Counted from the first letter of the stretch, positions 25,560 through 37,476 are shown. The stretch is 64,000 bases of DNA from Whitmania pigra (GCA_021613335.1 JAJTWR010000260.1:185001-249000); one strand, 5' to 3'. Notes: generated from the letters alone by a model not told the origin. Made by a program: numbers and translations.

Positions 25560-26260
25560 AAACTTCTTTGTGTTTGCTTGAGATTACCACTACAGAAAGT
25601 GGAACAATTAACTTTCTTGTGGCAAAAGAGACTCTTTCGATTTTGAGGGAACATTAAAGATTGGGACATCAAGAGTTGTTATTTATATTTTGTCAATGGT
25701 GCTTCGTTGTGGAAATATGCTGAGGAATTGTGTTGGCTTGAGAGCAGTGCCTCAAACTTATCTCAAAATCAAGAAAAGCAACAAATTTCTTATTTAGATA
25801 TGCTTTAGCTTATAATTTCTAAATTACTCCAATCCAAACACCATTTCTCAGAATCTTTGTTCAAAGAGGTGCTGGTTGTTCATTTGAAAACATTAGTTAT
25901 TGATTCCATCCCCAGATTTAGTTGTGCCACTGAGCAATCAACCAGAAAACCTTTTTTTTTTTGCTTGTCAGGTATTTGTTGCACCACCAACCATCTGCAC
26001 TGGGGCCTTCACCTATGTAAATCTGGCCCTGAGCAATTTGTATTGCATGAAGGATTCATTACCCACTTCTAGCCAGTCAAAAGCAAATTAGAAACAGTTA
26101 TTCAACCAATTATGTTAGAGATGCCAGGTTGAAAGGGGATGAACTCAGTAAGATTCATCACTTTGTTGCATCAGAATGTTAAGTTGGAGGATGCCATCTT
26201 TCCTATTTCAAGTAGCCATTTATTAGCCTAAATACAAGACATTAATCTCTAACAAGCGTT
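25560..26260. other. Intergenic, no supported gene
   Basis: Open frames at 25857-26091 overlap each other and show no domain. A minus-strand AATAAA at 26219-26224 lies about 40 bp beyond the ALR stop and is its likely poly(A) signal. Confidence 0.4.
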
Positions 26261-26263
26261 TTT

Positions 26264-26936
26264 TCAGTCACATCGTCCATCAGACCATCCATCCTTCCAT
26301 CTTTGCCTGGTTTTGCTGCAATCAAAAACTGGCTTCCCCAATTTTAAGTTAACTCTATTGTGGAGTTCACAGAAGTATTGAGATAGTCCATGAGTTGATG
26401 ATACATCAGGTTCATGGGATTTGAGGCTGCAATAAACACAAAACAATGAAATAGCTGAGACCACATTAACAGCTGCACATTAACAAATTCATACTCATTT
26501 CTAAAGTCTTTTGCACAGTAGTCACAAGGATAAAATTGAGAAAGTGTCGTAATGAACTTCTTCATGTCTGCTTTTTCCGAGGTCGACGGAGAATTTGGAT
26601 AATATTCTGCCATGGTATGGAGGAATGACCACGTATTCCTACCTAATTCGGACTTGTCTAATGGGCAATCATCGTGAGATGAAGCTCCGGAAGCAGTTTC
26701 ATCACTTTCAGTTTTCACGTTCTGGTAAATCATTTTCAAACCGTCAGCATACTCACACATGATCAATTCTGACGCAACGGGTCATCAAAAGCAACTCAAA
26801 CCTTTTTAGGAGGATCGGACTGGGAAGTACTCGACCGAGTTTTCTGAGATTTCATCCACGATTTAAAATCCGTGCAGGCCCTACAAGGCTTCCCATTCTC
26901 ATCCAAACCGGCACCTCTGCCACTGGGAGAAGACAT
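26264..26936 (-). CDS. GFER: ALR/Erv1-type FAD sulfhydryl oxidase
   Basis: Three exons on the minus strand: 26936-26802, 26721-26495, 26426-26264, giving 174 residues. The enzyme reoxidises MIA40/CHCHD4 in the mitochondrial intermembrane space and passes electrons from thiols through FAD to cytochrome c or oxygen. Seen: the N-terminal shuttle cysteines in GKPCRACTDFKSWM; the start of the Erv domain CPLDKSELGRNTWSFLHTMA; the active-site CxxC in FYPCDYCAKDFRN; the FAD-contacting CELHNRVNLKLGKP; and the structural pair in VFDCSK...DGRCD at the C terminus. All key cysteines are present. The first intron is only 80 bp. The start ATG (26936) leaves a short N-terminal extension, as in the short human isoform. 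Spacing and motifs match human GFER closely. Confidence 0.93.
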
Positions 26937-26938
26937 GC

Positions 26939-27410
26939 TTCAAAGTAAACAAACAGAGTTTAAAATGAAACCCAGCCTTTATATTAATTTGTTCATTTAT
27001 ATTACTTTATTGTTTAACCGAGCTCTCAGTTATTTTAAATGTGATATCAAACAAATAACAATTTAAATAAATCATCTACAATTAAATAAATATTTAATCT
27101 GAATACAAATACTTGCATTTTCAGGGGAATTTGTGGGTGGCATTTGGTCAAAGCCCTATGCAGGAATCTGCACTGTAGTGCATATAATGATAGTGATAAC
27201 GATTCCGAGTTTGGTTTTGGTGGTATATGTCTAAGCAAAACTCCAAAACCACTTCAATATTGAGGTATAGCTTTACCTGAAGAGGGAAGTTTGCAAGACC
27301 GGGTGAAGACCGATTGGATCAGTAATGGTAACAGAAGAGAGGAAGATGACTGCTCGAGGATGCACTCAAAGTGTACATGTTTATTGACCTCTCAAATGTT
27401 GATCGGATAA
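26939..27410 (+). other. Candidate small divergent transcript or exon
   Basis: Two readings are possible on the plus strand and neither is proved. (1) An ATG near 26936 followed by a donor-like caa|gtaaac joins in phase to an acceptor near 27122, giving a 39-residue product with one membrane-like helix (VHIMIVITIPSLVLVVYV). (2) From the same acceptor another frame runs to a TGA at 27261 and reopens for 48 codons. Shared promoter space with ALR is possible. Confidence 0.2.
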
Positions 27411-27552
27411 TATCCATTTTATAATAGTGATTCCGAGTCCATAGTGGCGATTTTTCAAACAGGATTTAAAAGCCAATTCGTCATTCTACAACTTTTTTTT
27501 TACATGAAATCTCTATTGTGCACTTGAAAACAACCGCTTTTATTACGTTACT

Positions 27553-27777
27553 CTAAAATCTTGCTGCGATTTGCTTTTTAAAGGACTCTAAAGGCACAGA
27601 AATTGGTGTGTCGCTCATCAGTATGAATACATTATAAATTAAAGGTCGAGTGTCTTCGGAGTCTTTGTTTATCTTACTCGCATGTAAATAAATCCTATAA
27701 TAAGTCTTTAATAGCAGTGGTCTTGTAGTTTTAGGTTTGAATACCTTAAATTGACAATACTTTTTCGGACTTTCCAA
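27553..27777 (-). other. Unassigned ORF
   Basis: A 74-codon frame on the minus strand with no ATG at its head (an in-frame stop lies two codons upstream). The first ATG gives only MSDTPISVPLESFKKQIAAR plus one more residue. It may be a terminal exon; no family recognised. Confidence 0.2.
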
Positions 27778-28124
27778 GAGTCATGCAGGTTTGCAGAAGA
27801 CTTGGTTGTTGCGGTTTGTTAGAACTTTTTGTCTCAAATGGTTCTTAGGTAACTTGAAGACGGGACTGTTTCCATGTAGAATTTTATATAGTTACTGGCT
27901 GTCACAGTAAAGAGTCACTTTTTAAATGTTGACCAAGAGCTTATAATTGTATTCTCGTCTCTAGGAGATGCTTAGAGCAAATTTTGTTGATAGGTTGTAC
28001 ATATTTAGGTTATAATTGTAATACAGTTATATATCATGTCATGTTAGTGAATACAGTGAATAATTAAATTATTAAAGGTTTATAACTTTCCGAAACTATT
28101 GCTTAAATTGATCTCATCATCTCT

Positions 28125-30542
28125 ATGCAGAATGATAATGACAAAAGAATACCTGACCCTAGGTCAGGCCATGTTTGCTGCCGACTAAAGAATTCAATTT
28201 TTATATGGGGCGGATATAACGATGTAAGAGTGTTGGTACATATTTCTTGTCCAAATCAATTTAATTGTCTTAAAAAAAAATTGAAGGAGCGCATAGTGGA
28301 GGGGGACGAAATTCAGTTCCGAACAATTTACATGAACCCAAGTCTCATTTGGTTTTATTATCCAATGGCTGAAAAGTGGTAAATATAATTGGGGTGAACA
28401 ATTCAAATACACATTCAGACAAATGATGCAACTAATGTGAACTTAATTAATTCAAAGGCAAATAAGGATTTGTAATTCACACCCAGATATTTCTTCTGGG
28501 TCTGGAGCAGTTTATGTGCCTTCAAAGTCATCTGTGTACCTTTTCTTTGGTTTTTCTGTCTTTGAAGCAAAGAACTGTGTTTATTCATTTGACACTTTGC
28601 AATACAAATGGCAGTGTATTTGTGAAGGAAATGGTAGAAGCGTTTTCATGCCATCTCCGAGAGATAAATTTGCCTTGTGGGAATTTCAAAACAAGTGAAT
28701 TTCATTGAAACATTGAAATATTATTTCATCATTAATCAACTAAAAGAATTACTTTTTAGAGTTTACATATTTGGTGGTTATGGGCCACCATTGTCAGGAT
28801 ACTTGTGCAATGGTGCACAATTTGATGAAGATATTTCTTTTGATGTGAGATTCTTCTCTATTTACTCTATCTGTGCTTTAATGTTATATCCAATATTTAA
28901 TGTTCGACATGTAAGATATGTCACAACTTTTTACAGACATGTTCTGAAATTAATAATAACAAATTTAATGATAACAGTTAAAAAAAATAATGAATTAAAT
29001 TTATTCTGAAAACATTGGCTATCAATTCTTACCGATTAACATTAATGTGAATGAAAGGTGTCAGAACAATATTTTTGGAGCTATTATTATCATTTCCCTA
29101 CAGATTTCAACAAGAGGATGGAATAATCAGTTGTTGGAATTTGATGTGGAGAAGAACAATTGGACTGAAGTAAAATGTTCAGTGAGGCATCTAATTGAAA
29201 TATGTTTATGACTTTCAAATAAACTTGCTAAGATAATTAGTAATATTAATTAGAGTTATTTTTATTGATAATAATATTAATAATTAGAGTCATTTTAGTA
29301 CATTTAATTTTATTTTTAATTAGCATCTATTTTGTTTATGCTTTGAGCCTTTTAAAAGTAACTTTAAAGTAATATCATTTTAAAAGTAAATGAGGCATTG
29401 ATTATGCCAATTATCATTGCTTCAATTAGTTATCGATGAATCATGAGTGTGAGTTAGTCAATGGAAAGCAAAATAGGATTGCATACACATCAACGATAAG
29501 ATATTTATGTAATCATTGAAGCCTTGACCATTATTCTCATATTTCTGTCAGGGGAGTGTTCCTTCAACTAGAGCAGCTCATGCCGCTACTAATATCGGGA
29601 ACATGGTATACATTTTTGGAGGCAGACACATGAATGAGAGGTTGGATGATCTCCACCAACTCAACCTTACCAACATGACTTGGACAAGGCATGAAATTAG
29701 TGAATTAATTATTAATTAGTGCAAACTTTATGAATTTGGCTCACTAAATATTAAATCCTAGAAAGATGTTCGTAAGATTGATAGATGTATTTCCTAAAAC
29801 ATATGATGACTACTGCCACAATTATGTATAACTCATCATTCCAGTTATTCAGTTCTCATGCTTTACTTTATTACAATGTTCTTATAATCAGACATTATAA
29901 AGCAATATTCTTTTAAGGAGAAAAATAACATCATTCTTTTTAGAATCAACAATGTCGGGCTTATTCCCCCCAGCCGGTCTTGGCACTCCCTCGGCCACCT
30001 CAGCACCAACAGACACCTTGTGGTTGTAGGAGGATATTCTTCCACAGGAGAGGTTTTGGGTCAGTTACTAAATACTTTTTATTTAATGACAAGGCAAATT
30101 CCAATTTGCCGATTCCAATGATTTTTGAGTTTACTACAATGTGATTATGAAATTGCTTTAGGATTCTTGCCAAATGAGATGGATGTTGCATCCATCCCTC
30201 CATAAACTTTTGATAAATCCATTTTTCAGGTGATGTGTGGCTCTACGACACAGGCTCCAACAAATGGAGACAGTATTTCCGGCCATCAAGCAACACTAAG
30301 AGGTTGTGGCACACCATGGCGATCACGGAGGACGATGAAGTCATCATTTTTGGAGGATGCTTGACAGACATCTACGTCTCGCCTGTGAGGATTAAATTGT
30401 TTCGGATCTTGGTTTTGAAGAGCAATCTCATGGTGATTTCTTTTTGCAGACCCACTCAAATGATCTTACCATGCTTCAGTTTTCTCCATACTCTTTATTC
30501 AGGTTTACTTTGTGGTCGTCCAGGCACCTCAGCTTTGAGTGA
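28125..30542 (+). CDS. Kelch-repeat CUL2 substrate receptor, KLHDC2/KLHDC1-like
   Basis: Nine exons: 28125-28223, 28287 (or 28317)-28378, 28458-28694, 28760-28844, 29104-29181, 29552-29688, 29944-30059, 30230-30384, 30450-30542; about 363 residues. Vertebrate KLHDC2 recognises C-terminal Gly-Gly degrons for a cullin-2 ubiquitin ligase. Seen: successive kelch blades with IFIWGGYND, VYLFFGF, VYIFGGYG, VYIFGGRHMNERLDDLHQL, LVVVGGYSSTGE and VIIFGGC; the family signatures RSGHV, STRAAHAAT, SRSWHSLGHLS and RLWHTMA, where the R and W of SRSW are degron-pocket residues in KLHDC2; and HSNDLTMLQFSP as in the C-terminal part. Intron 6 starts with GC instead of GT. The C-terminal tail is shorter than in KLHDC2 (406 residues), so the CUL2-contacting end may be reduced or lie in an unseen exon. 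A poly(A) signal candidate is at 30783-30788. Confidence 0.86.
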
Positions 30543-30782
30543 TTTCAAAGTTTGCTTTCCAATTGTAGATTGGCAGCCCGATTCATATTACGAAACAGAA
30601 GCACATTCGAGCAACGGATTTCAGGCATACCAGAATCCTGCAGATTTCCATTTGTAAGAACTTGGAAGATTTCAGACTTGTGTGAGACAAGTGAGGCAAG
30701 CGTTGTGTGAAAAGGTGATCCATGTTACTTATGAAGCGTAAAGCCAACTATTTTGATACGGAACTAACGTTTTCAATGCCCA

Positions 30783-30788
30783 AATAAA
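30783..30788 (+). terminator. Poly(A) signal candidate, kelch gene
   Basis: AATAAA 241 bp after the stop codon, in the short convergent gap before the CLPTM1 gene end. Confidence 0.4.
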
Positions 30789-31011
30789 TTACCCTTGATG
30801 GGATTATTTACAACAATTACAATGGCAAAAACTCGGATGAGTGCTTGTAAAATTTCCATTGAAAGGTGAGACATTCACATCGAACTCACAATGCTTAATA
30901 TTAAAGTACTAAATATTACATTCCAAACGATTAAGACTTTTCGATAGTGGGAAAGGTTCATCAATACAAATACCTAGTTGTTTGAAAAATCATATCGAAT
31001 ACAAAAATAAA

Positions 31012-34000
31012 TTAGTCAGTCTTCTTTTCCTCCTCGGTCTTTTCTTCCAAAGTCGGCTCGATAATTTCATCCGGTATCGGCTCTTTGATTTCTTCCGAGT
31101 CCAACTGAACACTCTCCTCCAGATTTGACTGAACGTTCTCTTCCAGAGTCGGATGAACATTTTCTTCCATTTCCCCAGAAGTGCCAAACTCATTGACACG
31201 CGTCGGATCAACTCTGTAGATCCAGCGTTGATACAGGTATATGCAGAATATTATATCTGCAAAAATCATTAAGTCATTTGTTTAAAAGTGGCTTAAACGT
31301 GTTAAAATACATAAATTTTAAGGTCAACATAAAAAAAAGTGCACCAACCATCTCTGAAGCAACCCAGTCTGTATAACAATGGCATTTTGATGACAAATGC
31401 AAACAGATCATCGATGAAGGTGTTGAGCGCTTTGTAAGTCAGCATTCTCCATGGAAGATGGGCAACTGACTTCAACTTGTAGTTGATGAACAATTGGGGA
31501 GTCATCATTATAAATCCTGGAACATAATTTGTAAAAAAAAAATAGAGCAAAGTTAAAATATTATTAAACAAAGCAATCCTTCAAATTCTAATCTCAAAAA
31601 TTATTAGATGCAACAGCCAAGGACAAATACAAAAACTTCAACCTTTAATTTAAAATTACCCTACTAATAATTGCAATTTTGATTTATGCTCAACTGACCC
31701 TCCAAAATCTATATTTTAATAAAATGGCTGCTTGAAAGGAAAACATATTAAACTCGTGAGAAGAAAGAAGCAATCGTTATTTTACCAAATGTAAGCAAAA
31801 AGCCGTAGAGCATGCTAAGGATCCAAGAGTACCATCCCTTGTGCTCCAGATAAATGATGGAGTAAGCAGCATAACACAACAGGAGAGGGAACAGCAACCA
31901 AGACAGATATTTGAATGCAAGCTGTTAAAGGCAATGTACATGTTAATTGTAAATATTGAAGTTCATTGAGACTACGTCATTACCACGACAATTATTGCAA
32001 GTGGGAATTGTTTTAGTTCTTTTTAGTTACCAGAACACTCAATTCTGGAAACAATTAACATCTGCAGTCATTCATGAAATGAACAAGCACTGAAACTCAC
32101 AAGGTCGTACTTCTTGGTCTGTGATTCAGTGTAGGTGGACTTGTCATTGAAACGAATAGAAGGGAAGATACCAAAGATTTTATTTTCTCTGTTCAACTTT
32201 AAAAAAAAACAAATTTGTTCATCTTCACAATTAATGAAATCATCAACAATAATAGACATCATCATCAACAATAATATGTTTAAGATCAAATTAATCATAC
32301 TGCTAGATCAGGTCCTAGTCTAGATCACTCATTTAATTGAGGGAACAAGTAGATGTTTTACAAATGCAAATAAATACAAGTCAAAGGGTTAATTCTCACT
32401 TGGATATCTAGGACTTTCTGTATCTTCCATATTTCGATGGCCAACCCGACAAAAATGCTGACTTTGATGACGAAGTTTGTCTCGTTGTCCATGACATATA
32501 GGAGGACAACAAGAGACTGGAAGACATTGAAGAACACTGACCTCACACTCAAACCTTCCAGAGACTTTCTATTCCTCCAAAACTGAATATCTGGAGGTAG
32601 AGCAAAAGAATGAATAGAAATCTAGTGCAATTCAAATAACAAAGGCATTTTACAACATTTATAAATAAATACATATTTCCTTAAAATAAAGGCTGGTAAA
32701 ATAACATCAACATAGCTTGCTGTTCATCTAAATAATCCCTGGAATACTCAAATCTTTACCGTTCTTGAAGGCAAGGAACTCAAAAACACTATGCACGAGC
32801 GACACCACTATGGTAATGGCCAATAGATATGGACTTGTCTCCAGGAATGTTTGCTGGAAAAAAATCACACCTATATATGACAGACACCAATCCATCAGTT
32901 GAATCAAACCTTGAGAGAGTCCTGATCTTCATCATTGCTCTCCATCGCATCTTCGCCAAGTACTGAATACCACTTGCTCTGCATGCCCTGAGCTTGGTAC
33001 AACTGCCACTTGAACAGGGACAACGGGTAGAATGTCAAAGTGAGGTTGAGTTCTCTGTCGACCAAAGTAGAGGCACTTAAGAAACATGGCGACATGAATT
33101 TTAACCAACATTTAAATTTCACGCGATGGTAACAACACGAGGCACGATAATAACTTGTGACAATATAAATATTACAAATGAAGGATGAACATCGTTCGTA
33201 CTAGTCCTCTAAACTAACTTGGTCGTAGAGTTGATGGGCATGTATTCGCTGTTAAGATTCCAGTAGTCGTTGAAGTGTACAATCGGGTAATAGAATTTAT
33301 CACCGGGCAGGAAAACAATGTCTGTAAAAAAGCATTTAATGGTATAATTAACAATTAATTTCAATGATTTCCTGTATAGAATTGCATTAACTTGTTTTAA
33401 TTTATCATCAGTTAGTAAGATCATCACGTTGTATTTGATAGAAACTTTAGAATTTTCACTGACGTTCATCCATGGGTGAAGGTATGGAACCCTTCACAAA
33501 CCCGGTATGGTCATCCACTATGTTGATTGTCAGGTTCGGATGCCAGTGGGACAATATTTCGTAAGAGCTCTCGCTCAAATTCTAGATGTAACAATTTAAA
33601 GGCATGCAATTCAGATACATTTATAGTATAATTGTTTAAAAATGAATTTCTTGCCTGCCTAGCAATCATGACATAATAATGAATTTTCCATTAGATTGCA
33701 AAATGTAAAAAATAGTTTACACTAAATAGTAACTAAACTAGCGTGCAATCCAAAGCTAGGACATAAAAAAAACTAGGTCGTAGCACTAATAAAAATTGAG
33801 TGAAAATTGCAAATAATAACCCTGACAAGATCCGGCTGGACGTCAGTCGTACCAGTCAGCAAGTTCTTCATCGTGTGAAACTTCCTCTTCTTGAACTTGT
33901 TCAACTCTTTAAACAAACAATTTATTAACATGTTTGATCGTTTGATAATAAAATAACCAGTATTTTACGTTTATGTTTGTAGATCAACATGTGGCCACCA

Positions 34001-34886
34001 TATCTCTCTGAATCGGCAGGGTTTGGCGAGAAGCCGCTTTTAACAACGTAAAGATGGATATACAGTGAACCATTGTTTTGAACTTTCTGCAAAATGTCAA
34101 AGGGATAACATTGACTAAAATAATTGATGAATAAATAATAAAATTTAAAGAAGTAAAATTTCACCTCAGATATTTTAAGTGATCCAGACATTTTGTGAGT
34201 ACCTTCACCATCAATGCCACCAGTCCAATCTCCATATCGAATATTTTTACATAACCAAAACAGATGAGCTTGTCGGAAATCCATAGCATCATTTTCAGAA
34301 ATGTAAGCATAGATATCCTAATAAAACATAAACTGAATAAACTGGGCTGGCAATTTAAACATTCTCTAAAGAGTAATAAACAAATGCTTGCCTTGTTTAT
34401 TTTATTTAGATAAAGTAAGCTAAATTTGTGGCTGTACCACCATCTGTAGATCCTCAACATTAAAAATAAAAGTAATGCTCAGCTTAAGTACCAAAGGTGT
34501 GTAGGGTAAAAATATGTTGGAGGCTGCGACAGAGGGGGCAGTACCGTCTTGATTGGTTTTATTCTGGGGAGTGCCACCACGACGAAACAAAGAGCTGATG
34601 AAGTAGACCATCAACATCCGAAATACCAGAGTTTTGAACATGGCCCATCCGCTAAGCCCCTGCCGTGGTCGTTGTTCTTGATGATTTTCTGCCTAAGTTT
34701 GTTACAAAAAAAAACTCAACGTGTCACACTGCCCGGATAGTGACGGACCAAACATCTAGGTTATTAAAGGACCCAAAATCGTACCACATTCTCAGGTAAG
34801 GAACCGTTTGATGATCGTGTCACAACCAAATTTTCCTGGTCAGGTGTAATCTCCTCTACCGTCTGATTTTCTTCTTTGCCGTCCAT
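31012..34886 (-). CDS. CLPTM1: CLPTM1 orthologue, multipass ER membrane protein
   Basis: Fourteen exons on the minus strand, from ATG at 34886 (exon 1 34886-34788, exon 2 34692-34492) to TAA at 31012, about 657 residues against 669 in human. In vertebrates the protein sits in the ER/Golgi membrane and limits forward traffic of GABA-A receptors. Similarity covers nearly the whole chain: TM1 (KTLVFRMLMVYFISSLFRR), IRYGDWTGG, NGSLYIHLYVVKSGFSP, LSHWHPNLTINIVDDHT, YYPIVHFNDYWNLN, YPLSLFKWQLY, LEGLSVRSVFFNVFQSLVVL, DNETNFVIKVS, KSTYTESQTKKYD, LEHKGWYSWILSMLYGF, MTPQLFINYKLKSVAHLPWR, MLTYKALNTFIDDLFAFVIK and YLYQRWIYRVDPTRVNEFG. The C-terminal tail is acidic and made of imperfect TLEENV/NLEESV repeats, replacing the Pro/Thr-rich mammalian tail. 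Conservation is strong enough to call the orthologue rather than CLPTM1L. Confidence 0.95.
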
Positions 34887-34889
34887 ATT

Positions 34890-35440
34890 GCCCAACACGA
34901 CTCACAGCCCAACACAAGAGAGCATTAAATTTTGGTTTCTTGATGCTAAAGGGGGGTTGTACAAAGATACATTTAGATTCATAATTTTTTTTAATTTTAA
35001 AATATTTGGTAAAATATTAAAGTTGATATAATGACTACTACATATAGTTCGTATTTATTTTTTTGTTGTTTACGTTTAATCCAAACTACGTAAAAATAAT
35101 ATTATTTTGAGATTTATTAGCAAAAGTAATGAACATGGCTGTCAAATAAAAAAAAATCACAGATTTGATGCTTATTTGCCCAAAACACGCTCCGACAATA
35201 CAATCATTTTTCGCAATGCCAAATGTTTTAATATACGATGATATAATATGTTCTTCAAATTTTGTAACAAATATTCCAGAAACCTTCAATTTAACTATTC
35301 AAGTTTGGAAACGGCGTTGCTCAACTAGGGAGACGGCCGATCTGGCCTAAAGGGCGCCAATTTCATAATGTTATAAAATTTTAATAGATGATTAATTTAA
35401 ATTTTTGAATAACTTATAAAGTAGGAGTCTTATTGACATT
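34890..35440. other. Intergenic, no supported gene
   Basis: The plus frame at 35165-35350 has no recognised domain. Near 35330 ggagacggccgatctggcct is GC-rich and may be a repeat fragment. Confidence 0.4.
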
Positions 35441-35499
35441 CATAATAGCCTGCGGGTTAGCTTCAGCTTCGAGACACATTCTCTCAGCTTCTAGATTAT

Positions 35500-35600
35500 A
35501 ATTGGTTCACTTCAGTTTTAGTGCTATGGTTGGGAGGGCACCAGATTGTCAATTTCGCCCCGGACGCCAAATCTCCCAACTATGCCGTTTTGGAGACTGA
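35500..35600. mobile_element. Probable DNA-transposon terminus
   Basis: The string gttgggagggcaccagattg, then cgccccggacgccaaat and cccaactatgcc, has the look of a decayed hAT-type end (GGGCGCC and an ACTACGCC-like end). Called from pattern only. Confidence 0.3.
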
Positions 35601-35639
35601 ACTTCGACAAATCCACTCGGGCTCATAGGATATTACCAT

Positions 35640-35820
35640 AGCCCACGATAGGGCACTCCCAAGAACTTCAGCACATTAGCAATTAGTCTTTGGAATAAAC
35701 CCGACAAGGAGACAATATTCGGATTTGGTGGATATATTTAAAACGCGAATAGAAATGTAGATATTAATTTAAAAAGAAAGAATGGTTCACCACGCAGAAG
35801 CTAGTCTTCTTAAACCAAGA
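35640..35820 (+). mobile_element. Decayed 3' end of a non-LTR retrotransposon, second copy
   Basis: Reads SLWNK, then LVDIFKTRI, then LKRKNGS in shifted frames, the usual end of LINE ORF2 (SLWN..P..V....S...FK.RL). The words ctttggaataaacccgac and gagacaatattcgga parallel the copy near 14595-14640. Confidence 0.5.
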
Positions 35821-36314
35821 AAAATGAAATATTATGTTTACATGCTCATCAATACGCCTTTACAACTCGTCACTGCAGCGCTTAAACTTAAGCCTATATT
35901 CTCAATTCTGTTAACCAACATTTCAAGTCAAGTTGGAAAATTATTTTACCTCTGCATCGACAACACAAATACAAAGTGAATTGAAAGAAGTCAATTGCTG
36001 GTCCAAAAGGAATCCACTTAAATTGAAATCAGATAAGATGGACCTTACAGCATTAAATAAGCACAGAGGAGTTCAGTGATCATCTGAATTTTATATCAGT
36101 ATATTTCAACATAAAAATTACTCATCAATAATTAAAGGCCAAGAAGTTCTCCAAACTGTATACATTAGCATATATCCCAACTCAATATTAGCAAAAATTT
36201 CAAGCAAGTCTAAAACCTTGGATTTTCAAAAACCTTTTATTTGCATTAAATGTAATAGATGGAAAGAATAGGTAACTTTAAAGATATTAAGAAAATCACA
36301 TAAATTTATTACGC

Positions 36315-37319
36315 TCAAGCAATAGATCTTTCTTCTTCTGGTAAAACTGACCAATTGGGGGAGGGGACATCAGAAACCAACCAATTAAAATCTTCTACCA
36401 AATTCCAGTTGTTGGTGTTTTTGTCAAGCCCAGAAGACTTGAAGTCATTTTCGAACAAATCGTAGGACCACGAAAGTGGTGCAAACTTCAGCGAGGAACA
36501 TTCTTCGATGATTGCTCGACTGGTGACATGTATGTGGAACATGCTTTCTGTTGTCTTGTGTATCCTCATCTGTTGACAAGCAGCAACAAATGTGCAGTTG
36601 ACACAACTTTCTACAAGAATTGACCCTTTCACTGGACCAATGTAAATCTTGGAGTCTGAGACTCTGAAGATGTGCACAGCACTAGCAGATCCAAGAAGCA
36701 ACACTTTACACCCAGACAATTCAGATAAAGTAACATCCTTTGAGTCAATTTCATCATGATGTTTAGTTACTTCAGAATCTTTCAAATTCTTAATATCCAG
36801 TGAACTATTCCCAAGTAAAAGTTGAAATTTTTCTTTCTGATTACTTGAAGTGGTCTTGCTCTTTATGTGATCAACATTATCAAGTGGAGCTTTTGAACTT
36901 TTCGTTTTGAACCCAAACTTTTTCTTTGGGACACACTGAGATTTTTTATCCTGAATTTTGTTGTTTAAATTGGTAATGGTGTTCTGGGTAGCTTTTATTG
37001 TAAACTGAGATAGAAAATGGGTTGAATCTGTTAGTAATTTTTGAAGATGATTAACGTCTGACAGCAATTCTTCTATGTAGGAAGTTTTATTTTCTGTGCT
37101 GACATTTTCCATATTATCTAATTTTGTCTCGATGTTTCGCTGTATTTCATTAAACCTGGCCTTAAAATATTCAGTCGTTTCCTCAACAACTTGTAATCCT
37201 TGCTTCTCTGCGCGTTTTGAATGCTGAGCCGACAACCGTTCATCCTCCCTTTGCAATAATTTGTTGGTAACCACTGCGGACTTAGACTCGCAACTCATCG
37301 TCATGTTTACTTGAATCAT
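36315..37319 (-). CDS. TBCC: Tubulin-folding cofactor C
   Basis: Single exon, 334 residues, ATG at 37319. TBCC is the GTPase-activating part of the tubulin assembly machine; with cofactors D and E it triggers GTP hydrolysis and release of the alpha/beta heterodimer. Seen: an N-terminal helical spectrin-like part (LQREDERLSAQHSKRAEKQG through about residue 115), a KKKFGFKTKSSKAP linker as in human, then the C-CAP/TBCC beta-helix from about residue 195. The beta-helix carries the catalytic arginine-finger motif ACQQMRIHKT, VTSRAIIEECSSLKFAPLSW, SSGLDKNTNNWNLVEDFNWL and a terminal SPNWSVLPEEERSIA. All these track human TBCC closely. The minus-strand AATAAA at 36305-36310 lies 5 bp past the stop. 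Upstream exon-like pieces at 37477-37700 may be 5' leader exons or another gene. Confidence 0.95.
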   Translation of the reverse strand: MIQVNMTMSCESKSAVVTNKLLQREDERLSAQHSKRAEKQGLQVVEETTEYFKARFNEIQRNIETKLDNMENVSTENKTSYIEELLSDVNHLQKLLTDSTHFLSQFTIKATQNTITNLNNKIQDKKSQCVPKKKFGFKTKSSKAPLDNVDHIKSKTTSSNQKEKFQLLLGNSSLDIKNLKDSEVTKHHDEIDSKDVTLSELSGCKVLLLGSASAVHIFRVSDSKIYIGPVKGSILVESCVNCTFVAACQQMRIHKTTESMFHIHVTSRAIIEECSSLKFAPLSWSYDLFENDFKSSGLDKNTNNWNLVEDFNWLVSDVPSPNWSVLPEEERSIA

Positions 37320-37476
37320 GCTGGCAACAAAGAATCTTTATATATTACAGAAAGATATTAGTTAATATCTTTGTAGAACTAAAATAGCCTTAGTTTTAGC
37401 TATAATTTAATTGGTTAAAGTTACAAAAAAATAAATATTTTGTGTAAATTTACTTTAAGCAAACTTTATTACCTAG

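Noticed and set aside
27261..27263. In-frame TGA as selenocysteine
   Set aside because: No recognised selenoprotein family and no SECIS element identified; a terminal exon with chance read-on is simpler.
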